This document shows, in pieces, positions 15,268-21,113 of a stretch of 33,340 nt of DNA. The position numbers were made by a program, and so were the translations under genes. The notes beneath the pieces are model-generated. The model ran no database searches. It was given only the letters and a program-made list of their open reading frames with translations, and had not been told where the DNA came from. Source of the DNA: a virus; IMG/VR virus record IMGVR_UViG_3300042474_000331, positions 1-33,340 of that record, one strand, 5' to 3'. Numbering within the stretch: the stretch's first letter is position 1; each line of letters starts with the position of its first letter.

Positions 15268-15537
15268 ATGAAAATCGAAATCAAATCCACAAAAGAATTT
15301 ATTGAGGTTGTAGACATCCAACTTCCTAAATTTAGAAAGTCTTTAGTTTTTTATTACAAAATCTTTAGCGAAGATAAATGTATCATGCTTGAAACTGGTA
15401 CAACCCCCTCAATTAGTGTATGCCCTATATCAAGAGCTTATTATTCCGATACGATACAAGATTGCTCAGAAGCTGATTATATGGCTGTTTATCACGATAC
15501 TTTAAAAACTATCCTAGATGAAAAACATGAACTATAA
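15268..15537 (+). CDS. Hypothetical protein, 89 aa
   Basis: This 89-residue protein has an N-terminal beta segment (IEIKSTKEFIEVVDIQLPKF), a central K-S-L-V-F-Y-Y-K strand, and a CIMLETGTTPSISVCPIS segment (residues about 38-55). The start is in the AACAAATC-ATG context used in this operon. It has three cysteines (C38, C52, C67) without an obvious metal motif. Similar small proteins occur in early regions of Bacteroidetes phages, but no function is known to me. Confidence 0.65.
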   Translation: MKIEIKSTKEFIEVVDIQLPKFRKSLVFYYKIFSEDKCIMLETGTTPSISVCPISRAYYSDTIQDCSEADYMAVYHDTLKTILDEKHEL

Positions 15538-15703
15538 TAACGAACAATATCTTTGCATCAAGAGTGCATTAAAAGAAGTTAATATTGATATTAATGATAT
15601 TCCTTTAGTTCGTGAAGTTATCCTTAATGCTTTAAACATTACTTATATGGATGGCAAAATAGATACTTTAAGAAACGAAATTAAATTTAGAGAAAATGGA
15701 TAA
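15518..15703 (+). CDS. Hypothetical protein, 58-61 aa
   Basis: The frame can start at 15518 (61 residues) or at 15527 (58 residues, MNYNNEQYLCIKSALKEVNI). The second start gives a shorter overlap with the upstream gene (11 bases instead of 20) and is slightly preferred. The protein is helical with an acidic middle. Its stop lies inside the next start (ATGGATAA). The family is not recognised. Confidence 0.55.
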   Translation: MKNMNYNNEQYLCIKSALKEVNIDINDIPLVREVILNALNITYMDGKIDTLRNEIKFRENG

Positions 15704-15818
15704 TCAACAATGGTGCATGGCCCGATATTGTCATGCCTTGAATTGGTGGCAAAGTAATGGTCGCTTTAATAAAGAATTATACGAACGTTTCTTAGCTATT
15801 CGATATGCCGACAAATGA
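15696..15818 (+). CDS. Hypothetical protein, 40 aa
   Basis: The frame encodes 40 residues rich in aromatic and basic residues: MDNQQWCMARYCHALNWWQS, then FNKELYERFLAIRYADK. The start overlaps the previous stop by eight bases (ATGGATAA), the same arrangement as the portal, exonuclease and initiator genes. It looks like a single amphipathic helical hairpin with four tryptophans or tyrosines on one face. The family is not recognised. Confidence 0.6.
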   Translation: MDNQQWCMARYCHALNWWQSNGRFNKELYERFLAIRYADK

Positions 15819-16014
15819 ACCCTTTATTAGCAAATCAATGATGTATATCGAATTAGACATAGACCAACTTAACCGACTACAAATGTTTAATAATCGCCTT
15901 AAATCACATATTGATAACCTACCAAGAAATTCTACAGGCAAACGTTCAAGGTACTTTGAACAGGTAAAAGTTATGGAATTATTTATTCAAGAAAACTTAA
16001 AAAAATTTATATGA
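15805..16014 (+). CDS. Hypothetical protein, 69 aa
   Basis: This 69-residue helical protein has the middle MMYIELDIDQLNRLQMFNNR and an R/K-rich turn (RNSTGKRSRYFEQV), ending in FIQENLKKFI. It starts inside the end of the previous gene (14-base overlap), and its stop overlaps the next start by four bases (ATGA). The amphipathic helices suggest a small dimeric or partner-binding protein. The family is not recognised. Confidence 0.6.
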   Translation: MPTNEPFISKSMMYIELDIDQLNRLQMFNNRLKSHIDNLPRNSTGKRSRYFEQVKVMELFIQENLKKFI

Positions 16015-16190
16015 AAAAAGAAATAGCAGAATCATACGAGAAAATATTTAAACTAGAAAGTTTGATATTAGAACAAGCAGCTCAGGGACAAATAACATGC
16101 GGACTTGAAATGCAAATGAGAATAGAAACAAGTAATTATTTACGTTTAACCAACTCAATTTTAAGATATGATGTACGACTTAGACCCTGA
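16011..16190 (+). CDS. Hypothetical protein, 59 aa
   Basis: The frame encodes 59 residues beginning MKKEIAESYEKIFKLESLIL and ending LRYDVRLRP. It is a predicted helical hairpin with a basic C-terminus. Both ends are overlapped by neighbouring genes: ATGA at the start, and 20-23 bases at the end. The family is not recognised. Confidence 0.55.
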   Translation: MKKEIAESYEKIFKLESLILEQAAQGQITCGLEMQMRIETSNYLRLTNSILRYDVRLRP

Positions 16191-16401
16191 AGATTACACC
16201 AGCGGAAGTTACAATCAATGCTGGCTAACCGAACACTGGTACCCAAACGAGTTATTAGTATTAGATATTAATTACCCGGAACATCGTTACATCTTTAAAG
16301 ATGAAGCTATTCGATATGTTGAGCTTATTGCTAAAGAGAATGATTTTACCGATGAGGAGAAATTAAACTATCTTTTAGACATTTTAGAACAAAAAATATA
16401 A
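16168..16401 (+). CDS. Hypothetical acidic protein, 76-77 aa
   Basis: The protein is acidic with an aromatic first half (YDLDPEDYTSGSYNQCWLTE, HWYPNELLVLDINYPEHRY) and a helical acidic second half (DEEKLNYLLDILEQKI). Starts at 16168 and 16171 are both possible. Acidic, aromatic, small early proteins are often DNA mimics or inhibitors, but nothing specific identifies this one. The family is not recognised. Confidence 0.6.
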   Translation: MMYDLDPEDYTSGSYNQCWLTEHWYPNELLVLDINYPEHRYIFKDEAIRYVELIAKENDFTDEEKLNYLLDILEQKI

Positions 16402-16422
16402 ACCAATAAACCCAAATAAATC

Positions 16423-16665
16423 ATGAGTAAAATTATCGCAGCATCAATTGATCTAACAAAGTTAGACAAAACAAGAATTAAACCAGGTAAAAATGGAGCC
16501 GAATACTATGACATTAGTATTATCCTAAACGACCAACCTAATCAGTATGGACAGGATGCATCCATAACTACAGGACAAACCAAAGAAGAACGAGCTGCTA
16601 AAGTAAAAGCAAGCTACATCGGTAACGGAAAAACCGTTTACGATTCTAACAACACACCATTCTAA
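16423..16665 (+). CDS. Conserved recombination-module protein, possible minimal SSB-like (80 aa)
   Basis: This 80-residue protein begins MSKIIAASIDLTKLDKTRI and continues KNGAEYYDISIILNDQP, then QTKEERAAKVKASYIGNGKT. I recall this small family beside ERF or SSB genes in Bacteroidetes phages, with no assigned function. The strand pattern around residues 24-60 could be an OB-like core, though it is shorter than a normal SSB (over 100 residues). The last residues, SNNTPF, end in Pro-Phe like the tip of bacterial SSB. It lies immediately before the ERF annealase, where an SSB would be expected, and no other SSB is visible. The SSB role is inference. Confidence 0.6.
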   Translation: MSKIIAASIDLTKLDKTRIKPGKNGAEYYDISIILNDQPNQYGQDASITTGQTKEERAAKVKASYIGNGKTVYDSNNTPF

Positions 16666-16682
16666 AACCCCAAAAAGAAATC

Positions 16683-17210
16683 ATGAAAACCCCAAACCTC
16701 AATTCAAAGTTATTACAATTTCAATCTAAAGTAAATGCTATTAAGAAGGATGGTAAAAATCCACACTTTAAAAGCTCATATACTACTTTAAACGACATCT
16801 TAGCAGAAGTTAAGCCATTACTATCAGAACTTGGTTTAATCATTCTACAGCCAATTAATCATGATCTAGTTACAACTGTTATTACTTGTGCCGAAACAGG
16901 TGAGTCCGTTAGCAGTTCGATAAGTATGCCTAGCGGTTTAAATCCACAACAACTTGGTTCTGCGGTTACTTACTTTAGACGATATAACATTAGTTCGTTA
17001 TTAGCACTAGAATCAACTGATGATGATGGGAATGATGCAAGCGTAAAACCTAAGCAAGAAAGTAAACCAATGCTAACACCCGAAACTTTAAAGAAAATGA
17101 TTACTGCCATACAGGAAGGTAAGTCCGATAAAGTTAAGGAAGCAATGGAAAACTATACAATTAGCGGTCCTCAGTCAAACGTTCTTAAACTTGCTTTAAT
17201 AAATGTTTAA
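16683..17210 (+). CDS. erf: ERF-family single-strand annealing protein
   Basis: This 175-residue recombinase matches the ERF superfamily. It has an N-terminal KDGKNPHFKSSYTTLNDIL segment (residues 22-40) and the diagnostic core GSAVTYFRRYNISSLLAL (92-109), followed by the acidic STDDDGNDA (111-119). ERF proteins anneal complementary single strands in phage recombination and genome circularisation. The C-terminal region is shorter and variable. It overlaps the exonuclease gene by eight bases (ATGTTTAA), so the two are probably translated together as an exonuclease-annealase pair. Confidence 0.92.
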   Translation: MKTPNLNSKLLQFQSKVNAIKKDGKNPHFKSSYTTLNDILAEVKPLLSELGLIILQPINHDLVTTVITCAETGESVSSSISMPSGLNPQQLGSAVTYFRRYNISSLLALESTDDDGNDASVKPKQESKPMLTPETLKKMITAIQEGKSDKVKEAMENYTISGPQSNVLKLALINV

Positions 17211-17877
17211 CGATTTAAAATTCAGAGCTTCAGCTATTGGTCAAATCATGACTAATGGCCGAGCCAAAAACGAGATGGGTGAGACCTGTAAATCGTATTT
17301 AAAGAATTTGTTTATCGAAAAAACTTATGGTATCAGAAAGGAATTTACTAATAAATATGTTGAGAAAGGACTTGAAGTTGAGGACATTGCAATTAGTACC
17401 TATTCAGTTTTTAAAGGTGGCTTTTACACAAAGAATGAGCAATGGTATACCAATGAGTTTTTAAGTGGTACTCCCGACATCGTATCGGACAATGTAATTG
17501 ACATAAAGAGTAGCTGGGACATTTATACATTCCCACATTTTGATACCGAGATACCGACTAAAGGTTACTTTTACCAACTACAAGCTTATATGGAATTAAC
17601 AGGATTAGAAGATGCATGTTTAGCTTATGTATTAATTGACACACCAACCCAATTAGTTGAGGATGAAAAAAGAAGATTAAGTTGGAAGATGGGAATGATT
17701 GATAGTGAGAATCCTGAATACTTATTAGCAGTTGAAGAAATTGAACGTAACCATAGTTACAATAATATTCCGATAGCAAAACGTATAAAGGAATTTCACA
17801 TCAAAAAAGATAACCAGGTAATCGAATCAATGTATGCGAGAATAAAAGAATGTAGAACTTACTTAAATAATTTATAA
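17203..17877 (+). CDS. YqaJ / lambda-exonuclease-like recombination nuclease
   Basis: This 224-residue protein carries the PD-(D/E)xK nuclease core of the YqaJ/lambda Exo group: E60 in GLEVED, D92 in SGTPDIV, D100-x-K102 in VIDIKSSWD, and Q125 with Y129 in YFYQLQAYMELTG. It probably degrades the 5' strand from DNA ends and loads the ERF annealase encoded just upstream. The start overlaps the ERF stop by eight bases. The gene ends directly against the ATG of the next one. All expected active-site residues are present. Confidence 0.9.
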   Translation: MFNDLKFRASAIGQIMTNGRAKNEMGETCKSYLKNLFIEKTYGIRKEFTNKYVEKGLEVEDIAISTYSVFKGGFYTKNEQWYTNEFLSGTPDIVSDNVIDIKSSWDIYTFPHFDTEIPTKGYFYQLQAYMELTGLEDACLAYVLIDTPTQLVEDEKRRLSWKMGMIDSENPEYLLAVEEIERNHSYNNIPIAKRIKEFHIKKDNQVIESMYARIKECRTYLNNL

Positions 17878-18297
17878 ATGAAATCAATAGACAAAGCAAC
17901 TGAATATGAATTAAAAGAATTAAATAATCAATTTGATTTTTTGTGTAAAAATTATATTATTGATTGGATTGATAATAATAAAGAACCTAAAAAAACAAAT
18001 CTTTATAATTGTAAAATTCAAAGTAAAGATTGGATTCATGAACAAACATTTGATTTAAATAATATAGATGATTTAAGAATGTATTATTTTTATTGTTCAG
18101 GTGTTCTTTTTCAAAATGGTTTTTATTATAATCATAAAGATACTGAATATGATTTTGTTAATCAAATTGATAGAATGTCGGAAGTATTAATAGAATTTAT
18201 GAGCCCTTGTGATTTTAAAAATGGATTAATAGAAGTTGCAAGTAATGCTATTGAGCATGATTATATAATGGAACAAGAACATAACGAACATAATTAA
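17878..18297 (+). CDS. Hypothetical protein, 139 aa, AT-rich insert gene
   Basis: This 139-residue acidic protein is rich in Asn, Asp, Tyr and Ile. It has segments DWIDNNKEPKK, an aromatic DDLRMYYFYCSGVLFQNGFYY (residues about 62-82) and a His/Glu-rich end (EQEHNEHN). Its codons are even more AT-rich than those of the exonuclease and NinG genes on either side. It separates two recombination genes that are often neighbours, so it may be a later insertion (moron). The family is not recognised. Confidence 0.65.
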   Translation: MKSIDKATEYELKELNNQFDFLCKNYIIDWIDNNKEPKKTNLYNCKIQSKDWIHEQTFDLNNIDDLRMYYFYCSGVLFQNGFYYNHKDTEYDFVNQIDRMSEVLIEFMSPCDFKNGLIEVASNAIEHDYIMEQEHNEHN

Positions 18298-18302
18298 TTA
18301 AT

Positions 18303-18821
18303 ATGAAAATTAAACTCAAACAGTGTAAGCAATGTGGAGAAATGTTTAAACCATTTAATACCTTGCAACCTGTTTGTTCGGCTATCTGCTCAATGGAATT
18401 TAACTCAGAAAAGGAAGTGAATAAGCGAGTTAAACAAATGAAAGTAGATAGCCAAAGTTTAATCCAGTTGCGAAATTTAGCAAGAGTAAGTTTTCAGATA
18501 TATATTAGACAAAGAGATAAAGACCTACCATGTATTAGCTGTAATAAGTCCGATGCTAAGTGGGATGCTGGTCACTATTTAAAAGCTGAAATATACACAA
18601 AACTAATATTTAACGAAGATAATGTGCATAAACAATGCAGTTACTGTAACCTACAATTAGCTGGTAATCTTATTGAGTACCGTAAAGGATTAGTAAAGAA
18701 AATAGGAATAAATAAAGTTCAGGATTTGGAAGATATGGCTGATTCGTCAAGAAGTTATAAATTTACCAAAGATGAATTAATTACTTTAGCAAAAAATTAT
18801 AAACTAAAAATAAAAAAATAA
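18303..18821 (+). CDS. ninG: NinG / Rap-like recombination protein
   Basis: This 172-residue protein matches the lambda NinG (Rap) family. It has an N-terminal zinc ribbon (C8, C11, C25, C29 in CKQCGEMF and VCSAICS), a basic helix, and a second cysteine/histidine module (C77, C80 in DLPCISC; H91 in WDAGHYLK; C112, C115 in HKQCSYCN) resembling an HNH-type core. Rap is a structure-specific endonuclease acting on branched recombination intermediates. The size is close to lambda NinG (about 200 residues). The stop overlaps the next start by one base (TAATG). Confidence 0.88.
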   Translation: MKIKLKQCKQCGEMFKPFNTLQPVCSAICSMEFNSEKEVNKRVKQMKVDSQSLIQLRNLARVSFQIYIRQRDKDLPCISCNKSDAKWDAGHYLKAEIYTKLIFNEDNVHKQCSYCNLQLAGNLIEYRKGLVKKIGINKVQDLEDMADSSRSYKFTKDELITLAKNYKLKIKK

Positions 18822-19804
18822 TGAGAAATGAATTTGTAAGTAATTTAATTAAATCTTATTTGACTAAGTTCCCGAAGCTACCATCTTTGACTTTGGCTAA
18901 AAAAATCTATGCAGAAAACAATAAAACTTTTAAAGATGTTGATGCTGTTAGAAGTTGCCTAAGATATTATCGTGGTAAAAAAGGCGAAAAACAAAAATCA
19001 CAATTAGGTACTAAAGACTTTTTAGATCAAAACATTGAGTTTGTAATGCCTGAATCCTATGCAGAAACTTTCGAACCTTACGAAATTAGTCAGTCAAGAA
19101 CCTTAATCATATCGGACTTACATATACCTTACCAAGATAACGACTCAATTCAAAAGGCAATAAATTATGGTAAAGAAAAAAAAGTAAATTGTATTTTAAT
19201 CAATGGTGATGTTTTAGACTTTGCTGGTATATCAAGACATGAGAAGGATTGGAGACAAAGACAAGTTCATCAAGAGTTTGAAGCTGCACGTATCTTTTTA
19301 AGTTCGTTACGTGAACACTTCCCAAAAGCTAAAATAGTTTTTAAGTTAGGCAATCACGATGAACGCTGGGAGAAATGGTTGTTTTTGAAAGCACCCGAAA
19401 TATTTGATGATCCTGAGTTTAAATTAGAAAGTAGATTAAAATTAGGTGAGTTAAAAATTGATATTGTAAAAGAAAAAAGACCTATTCGTATTGGTAAACT
19501 AACTGTATTACATGGGCATGAATTATTTGGTGGAAGCGGTGGAGTTAATCCAGCTAGAGGTACATTTTTAAAAACTTTAGAGAATGTAGTTGTTGGACAT
19601 TATCACAAAACATCAAGTAATACTGAAGCTTCTATGTATGGGGATGTATTTAGCGTTCATTCTGTTGGTTGTTTGTGTGGTAAAACTCCTTACTATATGC
19701 CTATCAACAAATGGAACACTGGCTTCGCCTACTGCGAACTTGAAATTAAAACAGGCAATTATACTTTTTACAATTTAAAAATTATTAACGGAAAAATATA
19801 TTAA
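18821..19804 (+). CDS. Calcineurin-like metallophosphoesterase with N-terminal HTH-like domain
   Basis: Residues about 92-310 form a complete metallophosphoesterase with all motifs: SDLHIPY (D99, H101), INGDVLDF (D130, D133), KLGNHDERW (N178, H179, D180), VLHGHELFG (H231, H233) and VVGHYHKTS (H260, H262). Residues 1-65 are basic and helical, possibly a DNA-binding domain. Such enzymes in phage replication modules are thought to be nucleases (SbcD-like) or phosphatases; the substrate is not readable here. All metal ligands are present, so it should be active. It is coupled to NinG by a one-base overlap. Confidence 0.88.
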   Translation: MRNEFVSNLIKSYLTKFPKLPSLTLAKKIYAENNKTFKDVDAVRSCLRYYRGKKGEKQKSQLGTKDFLDQNIEFVMPESYAETFEPYEISQSRTLIISDLHIPYQDNDSIQKAINYGKEKKVNCILINGDVLDFAGISRHEKDWRQRQVHQEFEAARIFLSSLREHFPKAKIVFKLGNHDERWEKWLFLKAPEIFDDPEFKLESRLKLGELKIDIVKEKRPIRIGKLTVLHGHELFGGSGGVNPARGTFLKTLENVVVGHYHKTSSNTEASMYGDVFSVHSVGCLCGKTPYYMPINKWNTGFAYCELEIKTGNYTFYNLKIINGKIY

Positions 19805-19847
19805 AACCTAATTTTAACACATTATTAAAACCTAATTTAAACACATG
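19800..19847 (+). repeat. Tandem 24-bp duplication over a translation start
   Basis: Two adjacent 24-base units (19800-19823 and 19824-19847) start with ATTAAAACCTAATTT and differ at only two positions. Unit 1 contains the stop of the phosphoesterase gene. Unit 2 ends with the ATG of the next gene (unit 1 has ATT there). A partial relative, GTTAAAACCTATAAAA, lies at 20046-20061. Confidence 0.8.
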
Positions 19848-20069
19848 AAAAAAACAGCAGTTCAAGAAGTATTTAGTGAATTAGAAAATTTACATCCACA
19901 TTTATTTAATATTTATTCATCGGAAGGCAAACAATTTGTTAATCACTTTCATAAGTATTTAGAAATAGAAAGAGAACAGATAGTTAAGGCTTACGAGAAA
20001 GGACAATTTAACGCAGGATGTAATGAAAGTTCTGAGCAGTATTATGTTAAAACCTATAAAAAAGACTAA
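19845..20069 (+). CDS. Conserved hypothetical phage protein, 74 aa
   Basis: This 74-residue helical protein has the pattern VQEVFSELENLHPHLFNIYS, then HKYLEIEREQIVKAYEKGQF, and ends SSEQYYVKTYKKD. I recognise the type (E-K-x-Q-I-x-x-A-Y-x-x-G ... E-Q-Y-Y) from Bacteroidetes phages, where it has no known function. The start codon is created by the second unit of a tandem repeat. It probably shares the mRNA of the phosphoesterase. Confidence 0.7.
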   Translation: MKKTAVQEVFSELENLHPHLFNIYSSEGKQFVNHFHKYLEIEREQIVKAYEKGQFNAGCNESSEQYYVKTYKKD

Positions 20070-20071
20070 TT

Positions 20072-20233
20072 ATGACAGGATTAAGACACGCCCTCAAAGA
20101 ATACTTTATGGTTCATCAGATAGCTGGTAGCAACCCTATTTTAGCATTCGATAACTTAAAACAACAATACGTTGTTTTTTGGTACTTCAAAAAAAATACT
20201 ATAATTAATCTTGGATATGAAATAATTTTGTAA
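20072..20233 (+). CDS. Hypothetical protein, 53 aa
   Basis: The frame encodes 53 residues beginning MTGLRHALKEYFMVHQIAGS and continuing FDNLKQQYVVFWYFKKN. It begins two bases after the previous stop. It has a mixed helix-strand character with aromatic residues. The last codons overlap the -33 element of the RNA promoter described next. The family is not recognised. Confidence 0.55.
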   Translation: MTGLRHALKEYFMVHQIAGSNPILAFDNLKQQYVVFWYFKKNTIINLGYEIIL

Positions 20234-20257
20234 TGTAAATAATTATTATTATATTTG
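20227..20257 (+). promoter_or_regulatory. Promoter of the structured RNA
   Basis: TTTG (20227-20230), a 19-base spacer and TATATTTG (20250-20257) match the Bacteroidetes promoter consensus at every fixed position. Transcription should start near 20261-20265, exactly where the first RNA hairpin begins. Confidence 0.75.
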
Positions 20258-20260
20258 CCT

Positions 20261-20386
20261 ATCGGATTAACTAACCGATTTAAGAAATACCTAAACATAA
20301 AAATCATTGAGCATTTAGTGATTCGGTGCAAGGAGTTTAGGACTTGCTAGTGTAGTACACAAACCGAATCGTTAAATGCTTTTTTT
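20261..20386 (+). ncRNA. Candidate structured small RNA with three-way junction and intrinsic terminator
   Basis: The transcript would begin with a 5' hairpin (ATCGG 20261-20265 with CCGAT 20275-20279). An 18-pair stem follows: AGCATTTAGTGATTCGGT (20310-20327) with ACCGAATCGTTAAATGCT (20363-20380), all Watson-Crick except two G-U pairs in RNA. Inside it are two hairpins: GCAAG/CTTGC (20328-20332 with 20343-20347; 10-base loop GAGTTTAGGA) and GTGT/ACAC (20350-20353 with 20357-20360; loop AGT). Linkers are 0, 2 and 2 bases, a compact three-way junction. Seven Ts follow the closing stem. It has no coding frame of its own. It could instead be only a terminator plus leader of the downstream replication genes, or part of an origin. 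Confidence 0.7.
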
Positions 20387-20398
20387 ATTGTATTAATT

Positions 20399-20566
20399 AT
20401 GGTAACACTATTAAAAATTAAAAACAAGATTTTATTCTATAAAGATGGAATTGAATTTTATGATGTCGATATTTATAATTATAATATTGATTTATTAAAA
20501 GAAAAAAGTTGGTTTATACCAATAGAAAAATCATTTATCAATTTAATTAAATTTCACAATGTCTAA
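20399..20566 (+). CDS. Hypothetical protein, 55 aa
   Basis: The frame encodes 55 residues beginning MVTLLKIKNKILFYKDGIEF and ending SFINLIKFHNV. It is rich in Ile, Lys, Tyr and Asn, probably a small beta-rich protein. The stop overlaps the initiator start by eight bases (ATGTCTAA), suggesting translational coupling to the replication gene. It begins 12 bases after the T-run of the RNA. The family is not recognised. Confidence 0.55.
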   Translation: MVTLLKIKNKILFYKDGIEFYDVDIYNYNIDLLKEKSWFIPIEKSFINLIKFHNV

Positions 20567-21113
20567 AGATCCTGCAGTTTTATTTTATACCAGCGACTTT
20601 TTAACTGGAACTTTAACATTATCTAATGAACAAAAAGGTAAATATATTACCCTACTTTGCTTACAACATCAAAAAAATTTTCTTACTGAAAATGATATGA
20701 TGATGATATGTGGATCATATGATAAAAGTATATTCGATAAATTCGTAAAAGAAGATGATATTTTCTACAATAAAAGAATGCGAGATGAACATAAAAAACG
20801 TAAAGAATTTAGTAAATCAAGGTCAGAAAATAGACTTAATGGTTTGAAAAACAAGAAGAAAGGAGGTAAAATCATATCTTCATCATATGTTCATCATATG
20901 GAAAATGAAAATGTAAATGTAATTATAGATTATTTTAATACTAATAATTATACTAAAGAAGCAGCTTTGAAATTTTATGAATATTATAAAGTTAATAATT
21001 TTAAAGACAGCAATAATAAAGTTGTTAAAAATTGGAAGCAGAAAGCTCGCTTGATTTGGTTTAAACCTGAAAACGAAATAAAAGATTTAACTAAAACTAA
21101 AATGGTTTACTAA
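20559..21113 (+). CDS. Replication initiator / replisome organiser, DUF1376-like
   Basis: This 184-residue protein has an N-terminal domain (residues about 3-85) starting DPAVLFYTSDFLTGTLTLSN. It resembles the DUF1376 / winged-helix replication domains of phages (D-x-A-x-x-F-Y-x-x-D-F-L pattern). A basic Ser/Lys/Asn-rich linker (about 85-115) follows. The C-terminal region has KFYEYYKVNNF and NWKQKARLIWF, like helicase-loader domains. It directly precedes the primase-helicase and is coupled to it by a one-base overlap. Roles in origin binding and helicase loading are inferred. The DNA encoding its linker carries iteron-like repeats, as in lambda O. Confidence 0.75.
   Translation: MSKDPAVLFYTSDFLTGTLTLSNEQKGKYITLLCLQHQKNFLTENDMMMICGSYDKSIFDKFVKEDDIFYNKRMRDEHKKRKEFSKSRSENRLNGLKNKKKGGKIISSSYVHHMENENVNVIIDYFNTNNYTKEAALKFYEYYKVNNFKDSNNKVVKNWKQKARLIWFKPENEIKDLTKTKMVY
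20869..20901. repeat. Three 11-bp iterons inside the initiator gene, candidate origin
   Basis: Three consecutive 11-base units (starts at 20869, 20880 and 20891) share the core TCATAT; the last two read TCATCATATGT and TCATCATATGG. A further TCATATG lies at 20715. The following 60 bases (20902-20960) are almost pure A/T. Iterons in helical phase next to an AT-rich stretch, within the linker-coding part of an initiator gene, copy the layout of the lambda origin. Confidence 0.45.

Noticed and set aside
20116-20331. Leftward open frame of 71 codons over the RNA locus
   Set aside because: It crosses the promoter and half of the structured RNA, has no leftward neighbours, and no recognisable protein pattern.
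20310-20386. tRNA-like interpretation of the hairpin-rich RNA
   Set aside because: There is no CCA-adjacent acceptor stem of seven pairs, no T-loop GTTCGA-type sequence, and the 18-pair closing stem is too long. No tRNA or rRNA gene was seen anywhere in the window.
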